Source: Novosphingobium barchaimii LL02
Lineage (GTDB): Bacteria > Pseudomonadota > Alphaproteobacteria > Sphingomonadales > Sphingomonadaceae
Direction of reading: 5' to 3'
DNA length: 64,000 nucleotides
NCBI RefSeq assembly: GCF_001046635.1
Contig: NZ_KQ130458.1
Span: 53,144-117,143 of the forward strand
Of this stretch, positions 52,241 through 61,183 are shown piece by piece. Each line of letters begins with the position of its first letter. The first letter of the stretch is position 1. Under the pieces are notes generated by a model. The model saw only the letters and a list, made by a program, of their open reading frames with translations. It had not been told where the DNA came from and did no database searches. The position numbers and the translations under genes are program-made.

Positions 52241-53209
52241 TCACCGAGACCGGCTGCGTTCTTGGGGCTTGGGCTCGCGCCCTGGACGAGGGATGGGGGG
52301 CGTGGCTGGGTCACGGCCGCGGACGACATCCTGCCTGACGATCGGGGAGGCGTCCTTGACCATTGCCGGGCGGATGTTCCGTCCCGCCGCGATATGCGCA
52401 TCGAGCTGCGTGCGGGCGACGGTCATCACACGCGCAACCGCCTCGGGGTTGTCGAACAACGTCCGTCGGATCACCGCTTCCATCACGCGCATCTGACTAT
52501 CGGCCGCACGATCATTCGGCGTGGTGCCACGATCGCCGCGCCGGGCATCCGACCGTTCCAAACCATTGCCATCGCTCCGCCGACTCATTCCGGATGACCC
52601 GCGGACAGCATCGAGATCACGGACTGCTGCCATGGGCGCAATCGTATTACGGCTCGTCTCTCCGCGGAGCCGGTCGAGCTCCTGGAGATCGCGATCATTG
52701 GGCTTGTAGCCACGTACCTCCAGCCCCTTCTGACTGGCCTCGATCCAGATCGATCGCCGAAATTCTTCCGATCCCGTGACGTGAATCCGATCCCAATTGC
52801 GGTGTTGGGCAATCGCCACCAGATCCTTGACGACCTCCTGGCTCTCCGTCGCCGTGACCAGACGCCGGCCCTGATCGCGAAATGCCGGATCCTTCGCTTG
52901 TGCCGTCGTGAAAAAGGCGGGTTCGCCCGACCATTTCGCCTTGTCCGCATAATAGCGCTTCCGCACGCTGTCGGGCACATCGCCCGCCTCGAGGGAATGC
53001 ACCTTGGGCGCGTTTTGCGGCGTACCAACAGCGCTAGCATGATCAGGCGCTTCAGTGGGACCGTCTTTCAGTCCCCTAGGCGAGGACTTTTCAGGCGCAG
53101 CCGGCCCAGGCGCCTGCGCCTTGCGCCGTTCGGCGTCATCGATGCCAACGCTGTTGGTAATCGTCCGCGCCGCGCCCGATTGCTTGCGATCATTCTCTGC
53201 CATGGTCAT
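52241..53209 (-). CDS. LPD7-like conjugation-associated protein
   Basis: A 322-residue protein with disordered polar ends. The middle (about 85-190) resembles the LPD7 domain: RYYADKAKWSGEPAFFTTAQ, VVKDLVAIAQHRNWDRIHVT, GSEEFRRSIWIEASQKGLEV and RGYKPNDRDL. Such domains occur in relaxases and proteins thought to enter the recipient. It overlaps the virD4 3' end by 20 bp and ends the T4SS operon. Confidence 0.75.
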   Translation of the reverse strand: MTMAENDRKQSGAARTITNSVGIDDAERRKAQAPGPAAPEKSSPRGLKDGPTEAPDHASAVGTPQNAPKVHSLEAGDVPDSVRKRYYADKAKWSGEPAFFTTAQAKDPAFRDQGRRLVTATESQEVVKDLVAIAQHRNWDRIHVTGSEEFRRSIWIEASQKGLEVRGYKPNDRDLQELDRLRGETSRNTIAPMAAVRDLDAVRGSSGMSRRSDGNGLERSDARRGDRGTTPNDRAADSQMRVMEAVIRRTLFDNPEAVARVMTVARTQLDAHIAAGRNIRPAMVKDASPIVRQDVVRGRDPATPPIPRPGREPKPQERSRSR

Positions 53210-55202
53210 GCCTCTCGGTCACAAATGCTGGAGATTGGGCGCCGGCACCCACCGGCTCGAGAACGGCCCGGGCCGTCATCGCCGTGACAAATGCAATAGC
53301 GGCCTGTTCGTCGCCGGGCGGTGGTAGATCCACCATGTTGCCGAGCACCAACATGTCATCCGTGATTTCGGCAAAGCCTGACAGTTCGTCATCGGTCAAC
53401 GCGCGCGAGCTGGGTTGTGCCTGCTCCGCTACCGCAATCGCTGGACGGTCGTTCAACAGAACAGCCCGCTTCGCGCTCAGGGCCAGCGCTAACGGATCAC
53501 TGCTGATCGCCTCGCCGGCCAATTTGGCGGCGGACGATACGGCATTGATCGCGATCGGACGGGACGCGACCTTGGGCGGGTCACTGATCCGGCTCGTGAA
53601 GCGCTTCGAGCGGAAACACTCGATCTTGCGGCCCCTGACGGGGGGAATGCCGCCGCGCATCAACAGAAGGTCGCCTTTGGGCATCTGCATCAGTTCCTGA
53701 GGCATCATCAGCGCGCGGCGCTGGTCTGATTCCGATATGCTGCGGTTGGCGAGCAGGCCATGAATTGTCCGGCTTTTCGATTTGACGTTCATCGTGAAAA
53801 AGCCGAGCCGCTCGGACAGTTCGTTGGCGACCTTCAGCTCCTTGGGTGTGAATACGATCTCGAGACCGCAGTTGGCGATGATCTCGTCTGTGACGTCCAC
53901 GCCATAGATACCGCGCGGCTGGGATCGGCTCTGGATGACTGGCAACAGGCGAAGCCCGTAGCCTGCAACATAGGAAAAAGCCGACGCGATGACCGGTGCC
54001 TTGCCGAGGCGGGCGAACTCATCGAGCAAAATGAGCACCGGCACGCGGCCACCATTTTCAGGCAGTTCCCGCGTATTCAGGTCGATCAGCTGCTGGAGGA
54101 AGAGGTTATAGACGGGCGCGATCCGGTCTATATTGTCGGGCGACACGCCAAGATAGATCGATATCCGCTCGCGGCGGATCTGGCGCAGATCGAAATCGGT
54201 CTCCGACGTCGCGGCATCCACATAGGGATTGAGCCAGAGATTGAGCTTCGAGGTGATCGTCTGCTTGATGCCTGAAAAGGTGTTGTCGGACGCGGAGGTG
54301 AAGTCGCTTAGCGCCGAGACACAGGCCTGGCTCAGCCGTTGGCCGCGGCGCTGGGCCTCTTCGACGACCTTCGGCAGTTCGATTTTCGGATCGCCCGTCG
54401 TCAGTCGCCGATAGATTTCGCCGATCGTGAAGGGGAGGGCGGGATTGGCCGCGACAAGGGCGCCGACGCCGACAAAGGCGGCGCGCGCCGCTTCCGCCCA
54501 GAACGGATCGGCCTTTTCCGGGGCCGGAAACAACATGCCGCCGATCTTCTGGAGTTCATTGATCACATCGGTGTCGTCGAGCCGGTCGATGAAGCTCAAG
54601 GGATTGTAGCGGGCGCTTCGCCCTTCGGGATCGAGCGGATCGAACAGATAGACGGCTTGGCCATGCCGTGCGCGAAAACCAGCGGTGATGTCCCAGTTCT
54701 CGCGCTTCACGTCGAGCACCACCACCGAGTCTGGCCAACTCAGGAGATTGGGGATCACCACGCCGACGCCCTTGCCGGCGCGCGTCGGTGCCTCGAGCAA
54801 GACATGTTCGGTGCCGCCGAAAACGAGATAACGGCCGCCTTTCTGCCCGACGATGATCCCACTGTTGCTGCGCAGATGTTCGCGCCGGATCTCGCTTTCA
54901 CGCGCGAACCGCGCCTCGCCATGGAGCGTGCGCCCCCGCTTCAGGATGATAAGCAGGATGACGAAAGCGATGGCGCCGGCAACCAACGCACCGCGCTCCA
55001 GCCACAGATGCAGAAGCGGATCGCCGCGGTAATACCAGAGCCATGCGGGTATCGCCGAGATCTGCATGTGCGGGCCGATCTGGTTGAGGCCGACCAGTGC
55101 GACCAGCACCGCGCACAAGGCACATGCCAAAAAGGTTGCCGCGAGCATCCCCGCGACGATCGCGACCTTAGTGAGCGGTCGCGCGTCCGACAGGCGGGTC
55201 AA
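53190..55202 (-). CDS. virD4: Type IV coupling protein VirD4
   Basis: A 670-residue coupling ATPase that hands the relaxase-DNA complex to the secretion channel. Two N-terminal membrane helices (VAIVAGMLAATFLACALCAV and GALVAGAIAFVILLIIL) precede Walker A EAPTRAGKGVGVVIPNLL and SVVVLDVKREN; a further motif is VPVLILLDEFARLGKAPVIA. TTG 55202 is chosen because GGAGG lies six bases upstream; the frame is open further but only inside virB11. It overlaps virB11 by 35 bp. Confidence 0.92.
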   Translation of the reverse strand: MTRLSDARPLTKVAIVAGMLAATFLACALCAVLVALVGLNQIGPHMQISAIPAWLWYYRGDPLLHLWLERGALVAGAIAFVILLIILKRGRTLHGEARFARESEIRREHLRSNSGIIVGQKGGRYLVFGGTEHVLLEAPTRAGKGVGVVIPNLLSWPDSVVVLDVKRENWDITAGFRARHGQAVYLFDPLDPEGRSARYNPLSFIDRLDDTDVINELQKIGGMLFPAPEKADPFWAEAARAAFVGVGALVAANPALPFTIGEIYRRLTTGDPKIELPKVVEEAQRRGQRLSQACVSALSDFTSASDNTFSGIKQTITSKLNLWLNPYVDAATSETDFDLRQIRRERISIYLGVSPDNIDRIAPVYNLFLQQLIDLNTRELPENGGRVPVLILLDEFARLGKAPVIASAFSYVAGYGLRLLPVIQSRSQPRGIYGVDVTDEIIANCGLEIVFTPKELKVANELSERLGFFTMNVKSKSRTIHGLLANRSISESDQRRALMMPQELMQMPKGDLLLMRGGIPPVRGRKIECFRSKRFTSRISDPPKVASRPIAINAVSSAAKLAGEAISSDPLALALSAKRAVLLNDRPAIAVAEQAQPSSRALTDDELSGFAEITDDMLVLGNMVDLPPPGDEQAAIAFVTAMTARAVLEPVGAGAQSPAFVTERHDHGRE

Positions 55203-56172
55203 AATACACCTCCTCGACTTCGAATTTTCCGGCGCGCTTGCGGGTCTGGACGACGACGTCGACGAGCATGTGCAACAGCCCACGGATATCGTCGCGGGCC
55301 AGATCGCGTCCGCCCTCGGACTCCTTCACCAGCAGGGTAAGCTGCTCGAACGCACCCATGGCCGAGCCGGCATGGACGGTCGTAATCGAACCAGGATGGC
55401 CCGAGTTCACATTGCGCAGATAGAAAAAGGCCGTCCCGTCGCGCAGCTCCTGCAGGAGGATGCGATCGGGCCGCATGCGCAGCGCACTTTCGAGCAGCTG
55501 CTTGGGGCCGACCTTCGCCAGGCCCTGTCGCTCGCTCGAATAGACCATATGCACGACATTGCGATGCTCGACGACGAGCTCGCGCGTATCCTCGATCGTG
55601 AGCAGCCGCTCGTCGGGCGGGATCAGCTGGATCAGCGCCTTGGCGAAGGTGGTTTTGCCGGAGCCGGTCGCGCCGCTCACCAGGATGTTCTTGCGGGCCG
55701 CGACGGCGGTCCTGAAGAAAGCCGGCCAGTCGCCGGCGTCGCGCTGCGCGACCAATTGGGCATCGACCTCGCCGAGGCCGCGGGCGGCCGAGCGTGTCGC
55801 GGTGAACAAACCTGTCTGGGCGAGTTGATCGATCGCGAGATTGACGCGCGAGGGCTTACGCACCGTGAAGGATGGTGCGCCAGTCGGCGTCACCGACGGA
55901 ATGACGATCTGGCAGCGCTCCCCGCCCGGCAAAATAGTCGAGCAAATCGGGGTCTCGGCATTGACGTCCTGTCGCGTAAAACTTGCGGCCGCGACGGCCA
56001 GCGTCGCCAGCCAGTCGCTGTCGAGTTCGGCGACGCTATGCCAATGCCAACCGCGATGATCCTCGATACCGACTTCGCCGGGCTTGTTGATCACCAGTTC
56101 GGTGACCTCGACCGGTTCCAGCAGCGGCAGGATCGGCGCGAGATAATGGCGCAGGACGGCGGTATCGCTCAT
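55168..56172 (-). CDS. virB11: VirB11 traffic ATPase
   Basis: A 334-residue hexameric ATPase of the secretion system. Walker A is VSGATGSGKTTFAKAL (about 165-180); the Asp box is LTIEDTRELV; Walker B and His box follow as RILLQELRDGTAFFYLRN and SGHPGSITTVHAGS. It acts on the cytoplasmic face with VirB4 and VirD4. It starts 2 bp after the virB10 stop. Confidence 0.94.
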   Translation of the reverse strand: MSDTAVLRHYLAPILPLLEPVEVTELVINKPGEVGIEDHRGWHWHSVAELDSDWLATLAVAAASFTRQDVNAETPICSTILPGGERCQIVIPSVTPTGAPSFTVRKPSRVNLAIDQLAQTGLFTATRSAARGLGEVDAQLVAQRDAGDWPAFFRTAVAARKNILVSGATGSGKTTFAKALIQLIPPDERLLTIEDTRELVVEHRNVVHMVYSSERQGLAKVGPKQLLESALRMRPDRILLQELRDGTAFFYLRNVNSGHPGSITTVHAGSAMGAFEQLTLLVKESEGGRDLARDDIRGLLHMLVDVVVQTRKRAGKFEVEEVYFDPPVGRATAH

Positions 56173-56174
56173 CC

Positions 56175-57413
56175 TCAGCGCCGCAACTCGAGATTGTAGA
56201 CGTCGGCGAAGTTGAAGTCCTTGGCCACGAAGATCCCGACCTCCTCACCCTGGTTCTTCTTCAGCACCGGTCGGATGTTGATGCTGTTCTGGAGCGCGAT
56301 GCTCGCCCCCTCGCTTGGGGTCCGGGTCGTGTTATTGAAGTTATTGCTGCCACCGGAGACGGATTGCCCCGCGATATAGGCGGCGTCATCGACAAGCGAG
56401 AGCAGCAACGCGCTGCCGAAGCGCGCCCAGAAGAAGGTGTCCACGGACCCGGCGATGCCGGCGCGGCCAAGGGCGTCCGACCCCGGCGAAGCCAGGTCGA
56501 TGCGCACGCCCTGCGGCGTGACGGCGCGCGTCCACAACACGAACAGGCGGTTCTGCCCTTGCTGGATGCCGCCATGATATTCGCCGAGGACTTTGGTGCC
56601 CTTCTCCATCAGCACGACGCGGCCATTCTCCGAATAGACATCGCGCGGTATCAGGCACGAGGTGTAGCCTGGCTGCGCCGAATTCATCGCTGTCTGGAGG
56701 ATGCAAGGTATCAGCGTGCCGGCAGTGACGAGATAGTTGCGGTTGGGCAGCATCGAGGCCCGTGCCTCGCCGACAGCCGAACTCTGTCGAAGCGCGTCGA
56801 GCGCGTTGGGTGCGCCTCGAGCGGTCGTATCGCTTGTACCGTCGGCGGCGCCGTCCGGACTGGTGGAAGTGCCACCTGGGCCACTTCCACCCGGCGACGG
56901 CTGTAGCGCATCGCGCCCTCCATAGGCGATCAATGTCGATCGCCGTGCCTGATCGGCCAGGTTCTGGCGCGTATTCTGCGGTGCGCCCGCCGGCGCTGCA
57001 CCCGGTTGCATGGCAGGAACGATCTGTCCGTCAGGGCCAACGCCCTGCGCGCCAGGTGGAGGATTGATGACCGGCGCGTTGGGATCGGCGGTGATCGCGC
57101 CGAGCGGCTTGGGTTTCGCCGCGACGGCATCATACGCGATGGTCTCGCGCGCTGCCAGATCGGGACGTTTGGCCATCGACTCCGGTTTGCCCATCAGGCT
57201 GCCGGCATTATTAGCGCTTGGCCCCGAGTTGACCCACAAGATGCCGAGGACCATCGCCGTTCCCGCGAAAATCAGTGCGGTATTCCGCTTTGCCGGTGTC
57301 ATCCCACCGATCGGATCGATGCCGCGCTCGCGGATGATTTCGTCTCGTTCAGGTGTTGGATCGCCCTGCGGGCGACGAGGGGCCTCGGCCGCAGTCTCGT
57401 CCATCGCGCTCAC
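56175..57413 (-). CDS. virB10: VirB10 channel scaffold
   Basis: A 412-residue inner- to outer-membrane protein. One helix near the N-terminus (ALIFAGTAMVLGILWV), a proline-rich periplasmic stretch, and the C-terminal domain with RNYLVTAGTLIPCILQTAMN, GYTSCLIPRDVYSENGRVVL, EKGTKVLGEYHGGIQQGQNR and GSDALGRAGIAGSVDTFFWA. The start is GTG 57413, overlapping virB9, or ATG 57404. It spans the core complex with VirB7 and VirB9. Confidence 0.94.
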   Translation of the reverse strand: MSAMDETAAEAPRRPQGDPTPERDEIIRERGIDPIGGMTPAKRNTALIFAGTAMVLGILWVNSGPSANNAGSLMGKPESMAKRPDLAARETIAYDAVAAKPKPLGAITADPNAPVINPPPGAQGVGPDGQIVPAMQPGAAPAGAPQNTRQNLADQARRSTLIAYGGRDALQPSPGGSGPGGTSTSPDGAADGTSDTTARGAPNALDALRQSSAVGEARASMLPNRNYLVTAGTLIPCILQTAMNSAQPGYTSCLIPRDVYSENGRVVLMEKGTKVLGEYHGGIQQGQNRLFVLWTRAVTPQGVRIDLASPGSDALGRAGIAGSVDTFFWARFGSALLLSLVDDAAYIAGQSVSGGSNNFNNTTRTPSEGASIALQNSINIRPVLKKNQGEEVGIFVAKDFNFADVYNLELRR

Positions 57414-58267
57414 TCCTTCGGGTCTTGTATGGTGCGTTCGACATGCGGCGACGCTGTGTTGGTGCCGTGATCGACGCCGTAGGGTGTCGGCGCGAGATTA
57501 TAGATGCACAGCACCTCCCGGTTCCGGCGCAGGCGCAGTTGAGCCGCCACGGCGTGGACGACGACGAACTCGTCCCGGACATCGAATGGGACCAAAGTCT
57601 CCGAACCGTCCGGGCGAACGAGATAAATCGCCGGGATTTCGTGGTTGCCGGGAAAGCGCAGGACCGTGAACTGGCCGTTGTCGGAGATCTCCGACGGCTG
57701 AAGATCGCTCGCACCCTGGACCTTGTAGTTCAGATTGCGTGGTCCATCGATGACGCCGTGGTCAAGGGCTCCCCGAACGGCGCTCGCCTGCAATGCGGCG
57801 ACGCGCTGTGCTTCTTGCGTCGCGCGCATGCGGGCGGCACGATCAGCATCATCGCGCGGGTAGCGAAACCGAACCTGGAAGAATGTATCGCGGCTACCGC
57901 TGCCGATCGGTCCCCGGCGTGCTGTCAGTTCGAAGGCATAGTTGCGCAGCTCACCCCCGCGATTGGTCGTGACGATGAGGTTGGTCGGTCCCGCCCGCTC
58001 ACGGGGCTTCAGGAACAGAATGTGACCGGCAACCGCCACTTCCCAGGAGACGGTGTCGCCGAGCGCGACATGTTCGATCGTCTCGTCGGCGCCGAGCACC
58101 ACCTGGGTCGCCGTCCGGAATGTGCCGACGATCCGGTAGACCTGGGTCTCCTGATATTCGACGAACTTCACGCGTGGATCCGCCGGCCCACCGCGCGGAG
58201 TGTCCTCCGCGATCGCTGGTGTCGCGATAATGGCGAGAAGGCTCGCTAGCGGAAGGAGGCGGTTCAT
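57410..58267 (-). CDS. virB9: VirB9 channel protein
   Basis: A 285-residue periplasmic/outer-membrane protein with a signal peptide (MNRLLPLASLLAIIATPAIA). Typical stretches are DPRVKFVEYQETQVYRIVGT, ATQVVLGADETIEHVALGDT, LRNYAFELTARRG and FRYPRDDADRA, and in the C-terminal lobe NGQFTVLRFPGNHEIPAIYL. ATG 58267 overlaps the virB8 stop. The open frame above it is not coding. Confidence 0.93.
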   Translation of the reverse strand: MNRLLPLASLLAIIATPAIAEDTPRGGPADPRVKFVEYQETQVYRIVGTFRTATQVVLGADETIEHVALGDTVSWEVAVAGHILFLKPRERAGPTNLIVTTNRGGELRNYAFELTARRGPIGSGSRDTFFQVRFRYPRDDADRAARMRATQEAQRVAALQASAVRGALDHGVIDGPRNLNYKVQGASDLQPSEISDNGQFTVLRFPGNHEIPAIYLVRPDGSETLVPFDVRDEFVVVHAVAAQLRLRRNREVLCIYNLAPTPYGVDHGTNTASPHVERTIQDPKE

Positions 58268-58953
58268 CGAACCACCTCGGGGTCCGCGCGGTAATTCTCG
58301 ACCTGGAACCCCAATGGGTTGCGATAGCGGTCGCCCTCCGCCATCGGCGCGTTCGTGTACCGGAAGGTGACCGTCGCGATCCAGTCGCTGCTTTGCGTAT
58401 CGGTGTCGGTCTGCACTGTTCGCGTGAAGCGGACGTTGGCGACACGATCGTTGATGAACGCAATATTCCGCACGCGGGCCTGGACGACCGCACCCTTGCC
58501 CCACACGACCTGTGGACTCGCGGCGTTGTTCGAGCTGAAAAACCGGCCCCAGCGTTGCTGCTCGCCTGGTTCGGACAGGATAGTGACAGCCCGGAAATTC
58601 TCTTCGGCCGCCGCCGGCAACCAGCTCTCCCGGGTTCGAACATATTGCGCGAGGAAAAATTTCGTGACTGCCTCGTCGTAGCGCATCGGCTTCTGGGTGA
58701 CGGTGGTTTGCACGTCGACCGCGCCCGTCGTTTGGTTGACCCGAATGATGTACGGCATGACCGTTTTCAACGGGGCAAGGCCCGCGAGTGCGAAGCCCTC
58801 CGCGGTCGCGGCAAGCAGGCCCAGGCCGGCCACGACCCAAGCGATGCGTTCGGACCGTAACGATTTGCGCTGACGGTCCTGATCCCAGGATCGGGCATGG
58901 CCGAAATAGAGTTCGGCGTCCTTGGTCGGCACGCCTTTGGTCTGCTTCCGCAT
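58264..58953 (-). CDS. virB8: VirB8 inner-membrane assembly factor
   Basis: A 229-residue protein with one N-terminal helix (IAWVVAGLGLLAATAEGFAL) and a NTF2-like periplasmic domain (AVTKFFLAQYVRTRESWLPA, RNIAFINDRVANVRFTRTVQ, WIATVTFRYTNAPM). ATG 58953 is preferred over a TTG three codons earlier. It organises the channel around VirB9 and VirB10. Confidence 0.92.
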   Translation of the reverse strand: MRKQTKGVPTKDAELYFGHARSWDQDRQRKSLRSERIAWVVAGLGLLAATAEGFALAGLAPLKTVMPYIIRVNQTTGAVDVQTTVTQKPMRYDEAVTKFFLAQYVRTRESWLPAAAEENFRAVTILSEPGEQQRWGRFFSSNNAASPQVVWGKGAVVQARVRNIAFINDRVANVRFTRTVQTDTDTQSSDWIATVTFRYTNAPMAEGDRYRNPLGFQVENYRADPEVVR

Positions 58954-58955
58954 GA

Positions 58956-59267
58956 TCAGCAACTTCCATAGGTGCTGGGAGCCGCTCGCGCCGATGTCTT
59001 CTCGGACAGGGGAACGGGCGGGGGCGGTGTGCCGCGATCAGCGGGTTGCTTGATCTGCGGCACGGGTGGTGGGGCAGGGGGCGCCACCACGGCGGGGATC
59101 GGCGAGCCCGGCAGAACGCTCCCGTAGATGTTCACGTCGCGCAGGTGCTTGCCATTGCAGACGGGCAGCTTCTTCGGCCCGGAGGCACCTTGGGCGAGCG
59201 CTGGGAGAAGGGCGATGACGACGGCCGATCGTCGGAGCGCACGGATTGTCGTGGATGGCCTCGTCAT
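58956..59267 (-). CDS. Small exported protein in the VirB7 position
   Basis: A 103-residue protein with an N-terminal signal-like helix (RRSAVVIALLPALAQGA), a short KLPVCNGKHLRDVNIYGSVL core and a proline-rich tail ending YGSC. No lipobox is clear, so it is not a typical VirB7 lipoprotein, but it lies between virB6 and virB8. ATG 59267 follows AAGGAA. Confidence 0.6.
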   Translation of the reverse strand: MTRPSTTIRALRRSAVVIALLPALAQGASGPKKLPVCNGKHLRDVNIYGSVLPGSPIPAVVAPPAPPPVPQIKQPADRGTPPPPVPLSEKTSARAAPSTYGSC

Positions 59268-59281
59268 TGGGTGTTCCTTCC

Positions 59282-60226
59282 TCATGCGCGGCTCACCGCA
59301 CCGCCGCGCTGAGCGGCCCGTTCGAGATTGCGACTGTTGCGAGCGATGCGGCGTTGCTGGAACGGTGCCGCCATGGACCCCCACGCAGAGCCGGCGAAAG
59401 CGCCGATGCCGGCGGACGCGCCCCCGGCAATGCCGGTCGCGATAGAGGGGGCCTGAAAGAAGAAAATCGTTCCCAAGAAAATATAAACGGCGAACAGCAC
59501 CGCACCCAAGGCGGCGTCTCCAACACCTTCGGATGCGGTAATCGCGGTAGCACCAAGGTCAGTGATCAAGGCCGTGATCGCGATGATCACTGCCATCAGC
59601 ACAATGAAGTTGAAGGCCTGCCCGAGCCAGCCGTGGAATAGCCTTTGAGTGGTCTCGAAGAGCGAAAGGGCGATGAAGATCGGTCCGAGCGCGATGATGA
59701 TGGCCAGCGCCACCTTCGCGAAAACGGTGATGGAAAAGCCGATCGCCGCAGATAGTCCGGCAAGCGCTTTAAGACCCAGGCTCAAGACGTACAAAACGAG
59801 CTTGTATGGGTTGATATCGCTGTAGGTTGCCGCCTCGGTCTCGATCCTCGCGATAATAACGTCACACTGGCTGAAATAGTCGTCGAACACGTTGCCAACA
59901 CTTGTGACGGTGTGCCCCGCCAACGCCTGCGAGATCGCATCAGGCATGCCGTGAAACAGGGGATTAGTTACCCACTCCGTGTATGCGACCGTTGTGGCCG
60001 CAACGTAGAGCAAACACAGTTTCACCATTCGGTAGACAAGCTCGCCCCAAGGCTCGCTGACGATGCCGCGCATCACCATGTAGCCGAACAGCGCGATATA
60101 GATGACCAAACCAAGCGCGAGTGGGCCGCGCATAACCTCGATGACATTGTTCAAGCGCTCGTTGAGGAACATGTCGAGCTTGCCGTCGATGTTGGTGTAG
60201 AGAGTGGTGAAGAGCCCGTCGGCCAT
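59282..60226 (-). CDS. virB6: VirB6/TrbL inner-membrane channel protein
   Basis: A 314-residue protein with at least six hydrophobic helices (PLALGLVIYIALFGYMVMRG, VKLCLLYVAATTVAYT, LYVLSLGLKALAGLSAAIGF, VALAIIIALGPIFIALSLFE, FIVLMAVIIAITALITDLGA). The phrase ALGPIFIALSLFETTQRLFH is typical of the family. It forms the inner-membrane base of the channel. Confidence 0.9.
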   Translation of the reverse strand: MADGLFTTLYTNIDGKLDMFLNERLNNVIEVMRGPLALGLVIYIALFGYMVMRGIVSEPWGELVYRMVKLCLLYVAATTVAYTEWVTNPLFHGMPDAISQALAGHTVTSVGNVFDDYFSQCDVIIARIETEAATYSDINPYKLVLYVLSLGLKALAGLSAAIGFSITVFAKVALAIIIALGPIFIALSLFETTQRLFHGWLGQAFNFIVLMAVIIAITALITDLGATAITASEGVGDAALGAVLFAVYIFLGTIFFFQAPSIATGIAGGASAGIGAFAGSAWGSMAAPFQQRRIARNSRNLERAAQRGGAVSRA

Positions 60227-60244
60227 CTCATCTTTCCATCACGG

Positions 60245-60472
60245 TCAATGGGCCGGCGACAGCGAGCGCAGCTTTTGATCAAGCGTCTTCACACTCTCTG
60301 CGTTTGAGCATTCCTGTGCGTCGCGATGCGTGCCATCGGCGCACGCCTTCAGGACTTCCGCGAGCTCTTGGGGGTGGGCTTTGAGGTAATCCTTTCCGCG
60401 CGCGGGGGGTTGGCACGCGACCAGAAATGCCGGGACCAAAAGCGCGAATGTCTTGAAGATGGTTGCCTTCAT
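60245..60472 (-). CDS. eexN: EexN-like entry-exclusion lipoprotein
   Basis: A 75-residue lipoprotein with the lipobox LVAC (Cys20) and a core DYLKAHPQELAEVLKACADG followed by DAQECSNAES, as in EexN proteins. These sit in the inner membrane of the host and block entry of related plasmids. It lies between virB5 and virB6, the usual place, and its ATG overlaps the virB5 stop. Confidence 0.8.
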   Translation of the reverse strand: MKATIFKTFALLVPAFLVACQPPARGKDYLKAHPQELAEVLKACADGTHRDAQECSNAESVKTLDQKLRSLSPAH

Positions 60473-61179
60473 TGATGGAGGCTCCCAAGCTTTCTTGCTA
60501 AGATTTGCTCGCTCTCCTGCTGCGATCGAATCCGCTGCTCCGCTTGCTGCCTCATTGTGAGAGCCTGAAGTTGCACTGCGTCGTTCTGGATATGAGCATT
60601 TTCCACGCCGACACGGGCTTGGATATCCATCACGTCCTTCGCGTCTGACGCGGTGTCGAGCGACGAGCGCAGTTCCTCGAGACCCGTCGTCCGCTGGGCG
60701 GTGACGCCATACGCTGCCTCGGCAATGGCCGCGTCGCGCGCCGCCATGTCACCATTTCGGGAGATGGAATCGCGGTTCGAGCGCTCGAAAGCCGTCGCAT
60801 CCGGGCGCAGCTCGGGAAGCTCGACACGGTTGCTTCTACGGATCCGATCTGCGGCGGTCCCAAGGCTACCGAGGCCTGTGGTGTCGGATGACATGAGGCG
60901 CTGAATATCCCGTGCTTCGCTCGGCAAGAGGTGGCGAACAGCATCGGTGTTCAGGGACGAGGCAATCTGATTGACGTTCGTCAGCTTGTTGACGCTGTTG
61001 TAGAGCTCGGTTGCCTGCGAAATCTGCTGTTTGCCCTGCTCGATCATCGACAGCGTGTTCTTCACCGTCGAGAGCGTCTGCAGGAAGGTACTGGAGTCAT
61101 AGACCGGAATGCCTTGCGCGAACGCCGGCATGGACATTGCCAGTCCGCCGACAATCGCGAGCGCTCGAATTGCTATCAT
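60469..61179 (-). CDS. virB5: VirB5 minor pilus subunit
   Basis: A 236-residue exported protein with a signal peptide (MIAIRALAIVGGLAMSMPAFA) then GIPVYDSSTFLQTLSTVKNT, QGKQQISQATELYNSVNKLT and a long helical C-terminal part rich in Gln (ALTMRQQAEQRIRSQQESEQ). ATG 61179 is chosen; a longer frame reads into virB4. It starts 4 bp after the virB4 stop. Confidence 0.88.
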   Translation of the reverse strand: MIAIRALAIVGGLAMSMPAFAQGIPVYDSSTFLQTLSTVKNTLSMIEQGKQQISQATELYNSVNKLTNVNQIASSLNTDAVRHLLPSEARDIQRLMSSDTTGLGSLGTAADRIRRSNRVELPELRPDATAFERSNRDSISRNGDMAARDAAIAEAAYGVTAQRTTGLEELRSSLDTASDAKDVMDIQARVGVENAHIQNDAVQLQALTMRQQAEQRIRSQQESEQILARKLGSLHQ

Positions 61180-61183
61180 GACC

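Noticed and set aside
57410-58969. 519-codon frame covering virB9
   Set aside because: Only the part from ATG 58267 onward is VirB9; the rest is the virB8 region read out of frame.
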